From an uncultured Clostridia bacterium (GTDB lineage: Bacteria > Bacillota > Clostridia > TANB77 > CAG-508): a DNA stretch of 13,997 nt. Of this stretch, positions 7,015 to 13,825 are shown piece after piece. Position 1 is the first letter of the stretch. The number at the start of each line of letters is the position of its first letter. Below the pieces are notes generated by a model that had not been told where the DNA came from, made no database searches, and was given only the letters and a program-made list of their open reading frames with translations. The translations under genes and the position numbers were made by a program. The stretch covers positions 1-13,997 of the forward strand of contig CAPXSA010000016.1 in assembly GCA_948735595.1 (NCBI GenBank). Reading direction: 5' to 3'.

Positions 7015-7025
7015 GGAGAAATATC

Positions 7026-8606
7026 ATGACAGAAGAAAATAAAATAAGAATAATAGAATGTAAATATAGTGATAGAAAAGATATCATAGATTTTCTAATT
7101 CAAATTACCTCAAATGAATTTAATCATTCAGACTGGAAGGATTATTTTGAACACAAATTAGTAGAAAGGTATAAAGTTGGGAAAAATAATTTTTGGATTG
7201 TAATAAATACTAAAAATGAAATTATAGGAACTTGTGGAGCATTACAGCAAGAAGAAAAAATAATAAAAATGAATTGTTTTTACTTAGATGCAAAATATAG
7301 GAATTTAGGTATAGGCAAAAAAATATATGATTTGTTTATAAAATTTGCTGAAGAAGCAGGATACCAAGAAATTATATTATGCACTTATGCGGAATTCGAT
7401 AGGGCAATTAGATTTTACGAAGAAAGAGGATTTGAGCTTTATGAAACAATAGGAGATGAGTTTTGGTACAGAAAAAAAATTAAAGGATGGAGAGAGGGAA
7501 TGGAAGAAGAAATAATGAATCAGTTTTTATCCATTAATGAGCAAAACTGTAATCCAACAATGGGCAAATACTCTTCAAAAAAGGAAACATTTTTTGAAGA
7601 TATAGAAAAATGGCAAAGAGAAAAGAATAATAAAAATCATAGCATAAGACCTATACAATTTACTTTTGAAATAACTAATAGATGTAATTGTAATTGCAAG
7701 GATTGTGGGATGTCAGCGAATAGTATAAAGGTAGGAAAAACAAAAATCGAAGAAAATGAATTATATAAGTTAGTAGACGAATTATATCAAAACGGAATTC
7801 CTGCTTTTGCGATAACAGGAGGAGAGCCATTTCTAGAATTTGAAAATATGTGTAAAATGATAAAATATTCTGAAAATAAATTAGATGTTAGCAAAATTAT
7901 TACAAATGGATTTTGGGGGGCAAATGTAGAATATTATTTTCCAAAATTAGAAGAAGCAGGCTTATTAAAAAATCAATTTTTTGTTCCATCTATGCAAGTA
8001 TCAATAGGAGAGCAAACAATTCCATTAGAAGATATATGTAGTATTATTCACTATGTAGCTAATCATTATACAATGGAACAATTGAATTTTGGTATCATAC
8101 ATACTAGATTAAAGGGGCAAGGAGAATCTCAATTATCTAAGTTATACCATATTTATTTAAATAGATATGGAGAGTTTCCAACAGGAAGAATTTATTTAAC
8201 GGACTCTTACTATGTAAATGCTAATAGTGAGTCAAAAGAGAAAATTGAAACTTATGAAATGACAGTATATCATGCTATAAATGAATGTGACAATAAATTT
8301 GAGGCAGAAGTGGGGAAATTTGTAAGTCCTAAAATATTTATGAAATGTAATGGAGATTGCTATCCTTGTGAAGTATTTAATATGCATAAAGATATGTTTT
8401 TAGGAAATTATTTTGAAATAGGAATAGATAAAGTTTTAGAAAATTTTAATAGTAACAAATATATTAGATTTATAAGAAAATATGGTACAGTAGGATTTAG
8501 GGAAGTTATTCCAAGTAAAGTTTTAAAGGCAAACTTTTGTGAAACTTCTTGCTATGGATGTGAATTTTGTATCAAGTTTTGTGAAAAAAATAATTTAATA
8601 AGATAG
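7026..8606 (+). CDS. GNAT acetyltransferase-radical SAM fusion with cysteine-rich (SPASM-like) tail
   Basis: This 526-residue fusion has an N-terminal GNAT domain (about 7-152). The acetyl-CoA loop is YRNLGIGKKI (91-100), and AIRFYEERGFEL (127-138) is the usual C-terminal GNAT helix and strand. The radical SAM part begins near 210: RCNCNCKDCG gives C220, C224 and C227 in CX3CX2C spacing, and TGGEP (264-268) follows. The C-terminus has C441, C445 and C448, then C505, C509, C512, C515 and C519, enough for one or two auxiliary Fe-S clusters as in SPASM or Twitch maturases of peptides and proteins. I chose ATG 7026, with AGGGAGAA upstream and 11 bases after the previous stop, over a same-frame ATG at 6975. 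Likely roles are radical modification plus N-acylation of one product, which would favour a peptide or amine substrate. Confidence 0.85.
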   Translation: MTEENKIRIIECKYSDRKDIIDFLIQITSNEFNHSDWKDYFEHKLVERYKVGKNNFWIVINTKNEIIGTCGALQQEEKIIKMNCFYLDAKYRNLGIGKKIYDLFIKFAEEAGYQEIILCTYAEFDRAIRFYEERGFELYETIGDEFWYRKKIKGWREGMEEEIMNQFLSINEQNCNPTMGKYSSKKETFFEDIEKWQREKNNKNHSIRPIQFTFEITNRCNCNCKDCGMSANSIKVGKTKIEENELYKLVDELYQNGIPAFAITGGEPFLEFENMCKMIKYSENKLDVSKIITNGFWGANVEYYFPKLEEAGLLKNQFFVPSMQVSIGEQTIPLEDICSIIHYVANHYTMEQLNFGIIHTRLKGQGESQLSKLYHIYLNRYGEFPTGRIYLTDSYYVNANSESKEKIETYEMTVYHAINECDNKFEAEVGKFVSPKIFMKCNGDCYPCEVFNMHKDMFLGNYFEIGIDKVLENFNSNKYIRFIRKYGTVGFREVIPSKVLKANFCETSCYGCEFCIKFCEKNNLIR

Positions 8607-8620
8607 GATTAAAAGAGAAA

Positions 8621-10471
8621 ATGAAAGAAGAACCAAATATAATGCCATTATTTAAAAAGGAAAATTTGAGTATTCAGCCAGTCTATAAAGCAAAAGAGCA
8701 ATATAATACTGTTTATATAAATCCTAAATTATATGAAAAAATATTTGAAGAAGAATATCATTGGGATATAGCATGTCAAAAGATTAGGGAAAATTTTTCC
8801 ATTACTTTAGATGAACAAAAGTCAAATAAAGTAATTCTAGGAAGTGGGTATAGTGATAAGCAATTTGATCCAACAGGAATAGCTTTGAGTGGAAACTTGG
8901 GTTCTGGGAGAGCTTACTTTTATAAAGAAAAATTTAATATAAAAGGAGATAAAACAAAACTAGCTACATCATCTAAAACAATATATAGTAATGGTAAGTA
9001 TGCGTTATCAGCAACAATAAAAGAAGCTGTGCTTGCTAATGTATTGGTGAAAGACTTTGCAATTCCGACTTTTGAGACTTTAGCAATATTAGAAACAAAA
9101 GAAAAGTTTGATTTTTCTGATGAATATATGGATGAGAATGATAAAATTAAGACAGAGACCTATCATTTACCTTGTAGCCTAGAAGTAAGGGTTAATAAGA
9201 ACAAGGAATTGTATCGACTTAGTAATAGTTTGATAAATAATGATAAATATACCGTAGAAGAGTTAGAAAAATTTTGTGATAGATTAGCCAAAATAGAGGC
9301 AAATAAGTTTTGTGATAGATTTCTACATGGTTCGTGGTCAGTTGGTAATATATCCACAGAAGGAAATTTAATTGATTTTGATACAGCCACTTTTGTAAAG
9401 GGTAGATATCCACAATATTCAAATACGAATAAATATAAATCAAATTATTTTGGATATGAACTATTAGGGCAAAAATTGATGATAAAATCTATTCTAGAGA
9501 ACAAGATAGAAAAGAGTGCGGAAATTCAAAATGAAATAGAAAACTTTATGGATAAAAGATATGAAGAATATTTAAAAATCAGATTTTGTGATTTAATTGG
9601 TTTAGATTATAATTCATATTATGAAAAATATAATGAATATATTGATAAATTATGTAAAAAATTTTGCACATTGTCAAGAAAATTCTTACCAAATTATTAT
9701 GCAATAAATGTAGTAGAAAGTGATGAGGATTCAACTTATTTATTTGATTTTTCTAATTTCTTTCAAAAATACTTAATTAATAAGAGAACCAATAGAAACA
9801 ATGTATCAATAGGAATGAAGTTACTACTAAATGATGTGGAATTTATAGACTATGAAAAAGTAGGGATGATAAAAGAGAAAATTGAAGAGTTTTTTGAACA
9901 AGACTTGGCAATGGATGAAAGTAGTATAAATGAATTAATAAATAGTGCAATGGATTTTATAGAAGAATATGATGAGTTATTTTCTAAAATAGAAAAAGAA
10001 GAAAATATATCTAATATAAAATTAAAACAATATATAATAAATGCTAATAGGGATTATTTATATGCTGATAGAAATATATATGGACTACTTGCTTACTTAT
10101 ATGAAAATAAAAAAATAGATTTAGTTACATTAAATAGAATCATAAATGCAATCATAAAAACAAATCAAAGAAATAACTATAACAATGAGGTCGAAACTAA
10201 AATTGGGCTAAAGTTATACAAAGATTGCTTAACTTATTTTGTAGTATCATCTAATTATTACTATTTGATAATAGAGCCATATTCAACATTTGAAATAGAG
10301 TTTGCCAAAGTTATTGTAAATGAAGAAGAATTAATGGTTAGTCATTCTTTTAATGAAAATGGTAATATTATGGTTACTGAGAAAGTGTATTATAGTAATT
10401 TAGAAGACATTTTAAACTTTGATATTGTATTAAAAATAAATGGAAGAGAGTATGAAGATATATTAGGATAA
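8621..10471 (+). CDS. Divergent SelO-like protein adenylyltransferase / pseudokinase
   Basis: The first 300 of 616 residues run parallel to SelO (YdiU/UPF0061), a kinase-fold enzyme that binds ATP in a flipped pose and transfers AMP to Ser, Thr or Tyr of proteins. SGNLGSGRAYF (90-100) matches the GDGRA glycine region. IKEAVLANVLVKDFAIPT (133-150) matches the REFLxSEAMxxLGIPTTR helix with its Glu (E135). HGSWSVGNIS (236-245) and LIDFDTATF (250-258) match HGVxNTDNxS and the DYG/DFG-like metal site, keeping N243 and D252. The usual LKG lysine aligns with Ala115; Lys113 or Lys119 may substitute. The NTDN Asp is also lost. The remaining 316 residues are not recognised. The gene lies 14 bases after the GNAT-radical SAM gene and ends the operon. 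A small-molecule kinase or AMP transferase is the alternative. Confidence 0.55.
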   Translation: MKEEPNIMPLFKKENLSIQPVYKAKEQYNTVYINPKLYEKIFEEEYHWDIACQKIRENFSITLDEQKSNKVILGSGYSDKQFDPTGIALSGNLGSGRAYFYKEKFNIKGDKTKLATSSKTIYSNGKYALSATIKEAVLANVLVKDFAIPTFETLAILETKEKFDFSDEYMDENDKIKTETYHLPCSLEVRVNKNKELYRLSNSLINNDKYTVEELEKFCDRLAKIEANKFCDRFLHGSWSVGNISTEGNLIDFDTATFVKGRYPQYSNTNKYKSNYFGYELLGQKLMIKSILENKIEKSAEIQNEIENFMDKRYEEYLKIRFCDLIGLDYNSYYEKYNEYIDKLCKKFCTLSRKFLPNYYAINVVESDEDSTYLFDFSNFFQKYLINKRTNRNNVSIGMKLLLNDVEFIDYEKVGMIKEKIEEFFEQDLAMDESSINELINSAMDFIEEYDELFSKIEKEENISNIKLKQYIINANRDYLYADRNIYGLLAYLYENKKIDLVTLNRIINAIIKTNQRNNYNNEVETKIGLKLYKDCLTYFVVSSNYYYLIIEPYSTFEIEFAKVIVNEEELMVSHSFNENGNIMVTEKVYYSNLEDILNFDIVLKINGREYEDILG

Positions 10472-10493
10472 TATGACGAAAATAGTGTGGAAT

Positions 10494-10522
10494 TTGACTA
10501 AAATGGAATTTTGTGATAAAAT
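10494..10522 (+). promoter_or_regulatory. Strong promoter of the small Ser/Thr-rich protein
   Basis: TTGACT (10494-10499), exactly 17 bases, and TAAAAT (10517-10522) preceded by TGA, which provides an extended -10 TG. This is the best promoter in the window. It drives a single small gene that also has a near-perfect ribosome site. Confidence 0.8.
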
Positions 10523-10555
10523 GAAGAAAGTAAATAAGATGAAGGAGGTACTTTT

Positions 10556-10846
10556 ATGGGAGCTAGTACAAGTAGTTATAGTGGAAAAGGAAGTACAAGT
10601 GGAAGTAGAAGTTCAACAAGAAGAAGTACAAATTCTCCAATGATAGAAATGCTTAGACTTTTAGAAGAAGTAGAAAGTTGTAGAGAAGAGGTTGCTTCAA
10701 GAGAAGCAGATTGGAATTCTGCTAAGAAAAAATTAGAGCAAGCAGAGAAAAAGGCCATAGCACAAATAAATAAACTTGATCCAAAAACAAAAGCTAGATT
10801 CAGAGCAATGCTAGGTGAAAGTGAAAGAGAGCAAGATGGGAGATAA
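10556..10846 (+). CDS. Small Ser/Thr/Gly-rich coiled-coil protein; candidate substrate or carrier
   Basis: This 96-residue protein has no family I recognise. Residues 1-27 are low complexity: 15 are Ser or Thr, with Gly, Arg and one Tyr. Residues 29-72 form a charged amphipathic helix or coiled coil (MIEMLRLLEEVESCREEVASRE onward in broken form), with a single Cys42 and single Trp53. Residues 73-96 (DPKTKARFRAMLG) end in a charged tail. No signal peptide or membrane segment is seen. An extended -10 promoter, an AAGGAGGT ribosome site and a terminator directly after the gene suggest much higher expression than the enzymes upstream. Lying next to a SelO-like AMP transferase and a SPASM-like maturase, it could be the modified precursor, a carrier for the growing product, or a structural adaptor. 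That role is inference from context only. Confidence 0.75.
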   Translation: MGASTSSYSGKGSTSGSRSSTRRSTNSPMIEMLRLLEEVESCREEVASREADWNSAKKKLEQAEKKAIAQINKLDPKTKARFRAMLGESEREQDGR

Positions 10847-10876
10847 ACCTTTTGAATTGCTAGGTAAATGATGAAG

Positions 10877-10921
10877 AAGTATTTTATTCTCATAAAATTA
10901 GAGAAATGAAATACTTTTTTT
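10877..10921 (+). terminator. Rho-independent terminator after the small protein gene
   Basis: AAGTATTTTATTCTC (10877-10891) pairs with GAGAAATGAAATACTT (10901-10916) with one wobble and one bulge, followed by a run of seven T. It isolates the small gene from the methyltransferase-like gene downstream. Confidence 0.8.
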
Positions 10922-10939
10922 CTATATAGGAACATTAGG

Positions 10940-10981
10940 ATGATAGAAAAAAATTATTTAATGAAAAGGATTGTAAGATGA
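10940..10981 (+). CDS. Possible 13-codon leader ORF
   Basis: ATG 10940 opens MIEKNYLMKRIVR and stops at TGA 10979-10981, overlapping the next start as ATGA. AGGAAC lies 7-8 bases before it. This geometry would couple translation to the methyltransferase-like gene. A 13-codon frame easily arises by chance, and the downstream gene also has its own AAAAGGA site. Confidence 0.25.
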   Translation: MIEKNYLMKRIVR

Positions 10982-11739
10982 ATTATAATGAAAAAGAGGC
11001 TGATGATGAATGGGAATGGTATATAGGTCAAATATTTGCAAGAATTATAAATAAGGTACACAAATCATCTATCAAAAATGTTATTGAAATTGCTCCAGGC
11101 TTTAGGTATAAAATAGCATATGCCTTAAAAGAAATTGGTTTCAATGGAAATCTATATATTATTGATAACAATGCTGAAGTTTTAGGATATGTTAACGAAA
11201 AGTATGAAGAAATTCTTCCAAATGCAAAGATTATATGCATTAACAAGAATTTTGAGAATGCCTTTGAAGATACACCAGATGAGTTTGATTTATTATTATC
11301 TAACCATTGTGTAGATGATATGATAATTTCAGAATATATGAAAAATTATTATAATGACAATATGAATGATGAAAATTTTAGAGATATACTTACAGAAGCA
11401 TGGAAAAGATTAGGAAAAAATATTAAAGAGGTTAATGAGATAAGTAGCCATATATTTTTAGTATTTCAAAAGTTTTTTGAGAGCAAAAAGATTAGTATAA
11501 TTATTATGAGCCAATATAAAAGTAATTTATACTTTAAAGATGAATTTAAAGAAATGGATGAAATAACTGAAGAATGTTTTCAAAGAATAAGAAAATTAGT
11601 AACAATGGATGATGAATACATCAACAAAGTATTAGACTTTTTTCCATTTGGAGAAGATGAAAGATATAGAGGACAATATTTGCTAGATAATACACAAAAT
11701 GCAAAGAATTGGATTGTAGGAGAATACAAAAATACATAG
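10978..11739 (+). CDS. Degenerate class I SAM-methyltransferase-like protein
   Basis: This 253-residue protein keeps the order of a Rossmann methyltransferase. NVIEIAPGFRYKIAYAL (34-50) sits at motif I, LYIIDNN (59-65) ends in the acidic residue that usually binds the SAM ribose, and FDLLLSNHCVDDM (103-115) sits at motif IV. The motif I glycines are reduced to one (APGFR instead of GxGxG), so SAM binding is uncertain. Residues 116-253 are acidic and unrecognised. AAAAGGA lies 7 bases before the ATG. A terminator upstream and no clear promoter imply read-through or an unseen start site. It probably belongs with the enzyme cluster, as a tailoring methyltransferase or a catalytically dead relative. 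Confidence 0.55.
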   Translation: MNYNEKEADDEWEWYIGQIFARIINKVHKSSIKNVIEIAPGFRYKIAYALKEIGFNGNLYIIDNNAEVLGYVNEKYEEILPNAKIICINKNFENAFEDTPDEFDLLLSNHCVDDMIISEYMKNYYNDNMNDENFRDILTEAWKRLGKNIKEVNEISSHIFLVFQKFFESKKISIIIMSQYKSNLYFKDEFKEMDEITEECFQRIRKLVTMDDEYINKVLDFFPFGEDERYRGQYLLDNTQNAKNWIVGEYKNT

Positions 11740-11821
11740 CTTGCATAGTAGAATGAAGGGATATGCTATACAAATTTTTACACGTCATTATTTATATTTT
11801 TCGATTTTATTGTAACATAGT

Positions 11822-11849
11822 TTGTTAATTTCTGCGAAAAGGCTATAAA
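11822..11849 (+). promoter_or_regulatory. Upstream promoter candidate for the HTH gene
   Basis: TTGTTA (11822-11827), 16 bases, TATAAA (11844-11849). It would work in tandem with the promoter at 11866-11894. Confidence 0.4.
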
Positions 11850-11865
11850 ATTTTAATTGTACGTA

Positions 11866-11894
11866 TTGAATTTTGATTAAAAGTGTAGTACAAT
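11866..11894 (+). promoter_or_regulatory. Promoter of the HTH gene
   Basis: TTGAAT (11866-11871), 17 bases, TACAAT (11889-11894). Transcription would start near 11901 and give a leader of about 95 bases before the TTG start, or more if the real start lies inside the frame. Confidence 0.6.
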
Positions 11895-11996
11895 AAATTT
11901 GTCAACAACAAATGGGTATACAAAATGACTTAAGATGGATATATAAGAAAAGAAGGAAAATACAAAGAAAGTCAAATTTTCAAAGGAAATAAAGAA

Positions 11997-12338
11997 TTGT
12001 TGATTACTATTTTTAGAGAGGAGGTAATCAAAACAGACAGCAAGAGGCAGAAAATTTGCGAATTGTATTTTGAAAAGAATTTTAACTGTGTTTGTATAGC
12101 AAAAGAATTAGGAATAAGTTCTCAATATGTATCAAGAATTTTAAAAGAACACCCTAATTATAATAAGCAAAAAAAGATAAGAAGTGATATAAAACAAAAA
12201 GGTTATCTTGAAAGAAAAAAGACAAATAGACAGTTAAGAGCAAAAGAAGTAATGGAAAAAGAAAATTATGAATTAGAGTATTTAAGACATTTACAATGGC
12301 AACACGCAATTGAAATGTCAAAAAGATACTTAGCATAA
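11997..12338 (+). CDS. Helix-turn-helix DNA-binding protein
   Basis: This is a small (up to 113-residue) protein with a clear helix-turn-helix: FNCVCIAKELGISSQYVSRI (29-48), as in sigma-70 region 4-like or homeodomain-like regulators. A Lys/Arg-rich middle and an amphipathic C-terminal helix (84-112) follow. The start is uncertain. TTG 11997 has AAAGGA about 10 bases upstream, while the strongest ribosome site, GAGAGGAGGT (12017-12025), lies inside the frame with no ATG, GTG or TTG at the right distance after it. An ancestral start may have been lost before the ACA GAC codons. Tandem promoters upstream and a terminator downstream make it a single-gene unit. It could regulate the replicon or the enzyme operon. 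Confidence 0.65.
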   Translation: MLITIFREEVIKTDSKRQKICELYFEKNFNCVCIAKELGISSQYVSRILKEHPNYNKQKKIRSDIKQKGYLERKKTNRQLRAKEVMEKENYELEYLRHLQWQHAIEMSKRYLA

Positions 12339-12371
12339 TTGTATTTAAAATACTGTTCCCAAAAATCAACT

Positions 12372-12411
12372 AAAAGCAAGCTATTTATGAAAAATAAATG
12401 ACTTGCTTTTT
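12372..12411 (+). terminator. Rho-independent terminator after the HTH gene
   Basis: AAAAGCAAGCTATTTAT (12372-12388) pairs with ATAAATGACTTGCTTTT (12394-12410) around GAAAA, 15 of 17 positions matching, and ends in a T-run. The A-rich start may also let it work on the opposite strand. Confidence 0.8.
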
Positions 12412-12475
12412 AGTATGCCTTAAAAATGCTCATATTTATTTATGATGAGAATATTTTTTAAGAGAGGTGGTGTAA

Positions 12476-12634
12476 TTGGAGAATGAAAAAGAGAATTTAA
12501 AGGTACATAAAAAGAATAAATTGCCATTTGCAGTATTTATAACTCCTACAAACAAAGAGGAAGATATTGCAAGTGATTATAAAAAGATATTTACAGATAT
12601 TATTTCAGATAGAATACAAGAAAAATACAAGTAA
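12476..12634 (+). CDS. 52-residue small hypothetical protein
   Basis: TTG 12476 follows AGAGAGGTGGTG (12461-12472) at good spacing, and the frame is open for 52 codons. The N-terminus is Lys/Glu/Asn-rich; the centre reads KLPFAVFITPTNKEED (15-30), and the C-terminus is an amphipathic helix, YKKIFTDIISDRIQEKY (35-51). It has no signal peptide or membrane segment. The compact layout and strong ribosome site support a real gene, perhaps one of the small accessory proteins common on clostridial mobile elements. The function is unknown. It shares the interval between a terminator and the BRO-type gene promoter. Confidence 0.6.
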   Translation: MENEKENLKVHKKNKLPFAVFITPTNKEEDIASDYKKIFTDIISDRIQEKYK

Positions 12635-12658
12635 TGAAAACAAAATTTTGCAAAATGC

Positions 12659-12687
12659 TTGAAAACTTGTTTGGTATATGATATAAA
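12659..12687 (+). promoter_or_regulatory. Promoter of the BRO/DinD-type gene
   Basis: TTGAAA (12659-12664), 17 bases, TATAAA (12682-12687). A 10-bp perfect palindrome, CAAAATTTTG (12641-12650), lies just upstream and may be a regulator site. Confidence 0.55.
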
Positions 12688-12757
12688 TATAGAAGATAAA
12701 AATAAACTTTTACTATTTAAGAAATTAAAATAGTGGAAGTTGGAGAAGAGGTAAAAA

Positions 12758-13657
12758 ATGGAGCAAAATAAAATGCATTTAATAAATAAAATTTTTAACA
12801 ATGAAACTATAAGAACTATGTGGGATAAAGAAGATGAAAAATATTATATTAGTATTATAGATATAGTAAGTATTATATCAGAAAGCCAAGATGGTAGAAA
12901 GTATTGGAATAAATTAAAACAAAGACTAAAAGAAGAAGGAAATGAAACGGTGACAAATTGTCACCAGTTGAAATTAAAAGCAAAAGATGGAAAATATCGT
13001 ATGACAGATGTATGTGATATCGAAGGAATGTTTCGTATTATTGAATCAATTCCATCAAAAAATGCTGAACCTATCAAGCAATGGTTGGCTCATTTAGGAA
13101 AAGAAAGAATTGATGAGACTTTTGACCCAAGTATTGCATTACAAAGAGTTATAGATTTATATCGTGCAAAAGGATATGATGAAGAATGGATTGCAAAAAG
13201 AATAAAATCGCTTCAGGAAAGAAAAAAACTAACCGATGTGTGGAAAGAAAATGGAATAGAAAGTAACATAGAATATGCAATTTTAACAAATGAAATATAT
13301 AAAGAATGGTCAGGAATGACAGCAAAAGAATATAAGCAATATAAAGGTTTAAGAAAAGAAAACTTAAGAGACAATATGGATAATATAGAACTAATACTGA
13401 CAGATTTATCTGAAGAAGCTACTAAAAGACTTGCATCTAAACAAAAACCAAATGGATTAAAGGAAAATATGAAAGTAGCTAAAATGGGTGGACATGCTGC
13501 AAAAGTTGCAAGAGAAGATGTAGAAAGAAATCTAGGAGAGTCAGTTGTAACAAAAGAAAATAAATTAAATTATAAATATATAGAAGACAAAAAAGAAAAC
13601 AAAGGTTTTTTAAAAAAAAGAAAGTTCAATTGGTTAGTAATTCTAACCAACTGGTAA
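12758..13657 (+). CDS. BRO-family / DinD-type protein
   Basis: The 299 residues contain a Bro-N region (about 13-110): IRTMWDKEDEKYYISIIDIVSII, then KYWNKLKQRL, the hallmark ETVTNCHQLKL (63-73), and YRMTDVCDIEGMFRIIESIPS. The C-terminal part (WLAHLGKERI, LTDEWK-like LTDVWKENGI, AILTNEIYKEWSGMTAKEYKQYKGL, ENLRDNM, AKMGGHAAKVARE) follows DinD, the damage-inducible protein D group. Bro-N binds DNA, and relatives act as phage antirepressors or SOS-linked proteins. GAAGAGG precedes ATG. The last 20 residues (FLKKRKFNWLV onward) look unlike the family. They follow a T6A8 run, where a -1 shift would instead give an extension repeating VSNSNQL and VTNCNQL. The palindromes nearby may be its operators. 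Confidence 0.8.
   Translation: MEQNKMHLINKIFNNETIRTMWDKEDEKYYISIIDIVSIISESQDGRKYWNKLKQRLKEEGNETVTNCHQLKLKAKDGKYRMTDVCDIEGMFRIIESIPSKNAEPIKQWLAHLGKERIDETFDPSIALQRVIDLYRAKGYDEEWIAKRIKSLQERKKLTDVWKENGIESNIEYAILTNEIYKEWSGMTAKEYKQYKGLRKENLRDNMDNIELILTDLSEEATKRLASKQKPNGLKENMKVAKMGGHAAKVAREDVERNLGESVVTKENKLNYKYIEDKKENKGFLKKRKFNWLVILTNW
12949..12965. promoter_or_regulatory. 17-bp palindrome, copy 1 (inside BRO-type gene)
   Basis: GGTGACAAATTGTCACC has perfect 8-bp arms around one A. The 22 bases from 12949 match those at 13653 with two differences. It also encodes the conserved VTNCHQL, so protein selection explains part of it. Confidence 0.5.
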
Positions 13658-13669
13658 CAAATTGTAACC
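13632..13669. promoter_or_regulatory. Two tandem 17-bp palindromes, copies 2 and 3, 21 bp apart
   Basis: GGTTAGTAATTCTAACC (13632-13648) and GGTAACAAATTGTAACC (13653-13669) share the pattern GGTnA--AATT-TnACC with copy 1. They are spaced by 21 bp, two helical turns, so proteins would sit on the same face. They cross the 3' end of the BRO-type gene and lie about 100 bases before the murA promoter. Confidence 0.55.
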
Positions 13670-13677
13670 AGTTGACT

Positions 13678-13718
13678 AAGGGGAAGAAACTTTAAATAGA
13701 GTTTCTTCCCTTGTTTTT
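13678..13718 (+). terminator. Rho-independent terminator after the BRO-type gene
   Basis: AAGGGGAAGAAACT (13678-13691) pairs with AGTTTCTTCCCTT (13700-13712) with one bulged G, followed by GTTTTT. Confidence 0.85.
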
Positions 13719-13736
13719 AGTTCACAATCAATTACA

Positions 13737-13764
13737 TTCACTTTTTATGGAAACACAACATAAT
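13737..13764 (+). promoter_or_regulatory. Promoter candidate for the murA fragment
   Basis: TTCACT (13737-13742), 16 bases, CATAAT (13759-13764), about 55 bases before the murA start. It is a moderate match. Its presence means the captured murA piece has its own expression signals. Confidence 0.4.
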
Positions 13765-13825
13765 ATATAGCAAATCAAGTTATCTATAGAATATGTTGTA
13801 GATAAATAGAAAGGAAGAATGAAAA

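Noticed and set aside
6975..7025. Longer N-terminus for the GNAT-radical SAM protein starting at 6975
   Set aside because: It would overlap the fusion gene by 40 bases without a ribosome site; ATG 7026 has AGGGAGAA and fits the usual GNAT start.
7914..7919. G6 tract in the GNAT-radical SAM gene as a phase-variation switch
   Set aside because: Six bases is short for slipped-strand switching, and the frame is intact through it.
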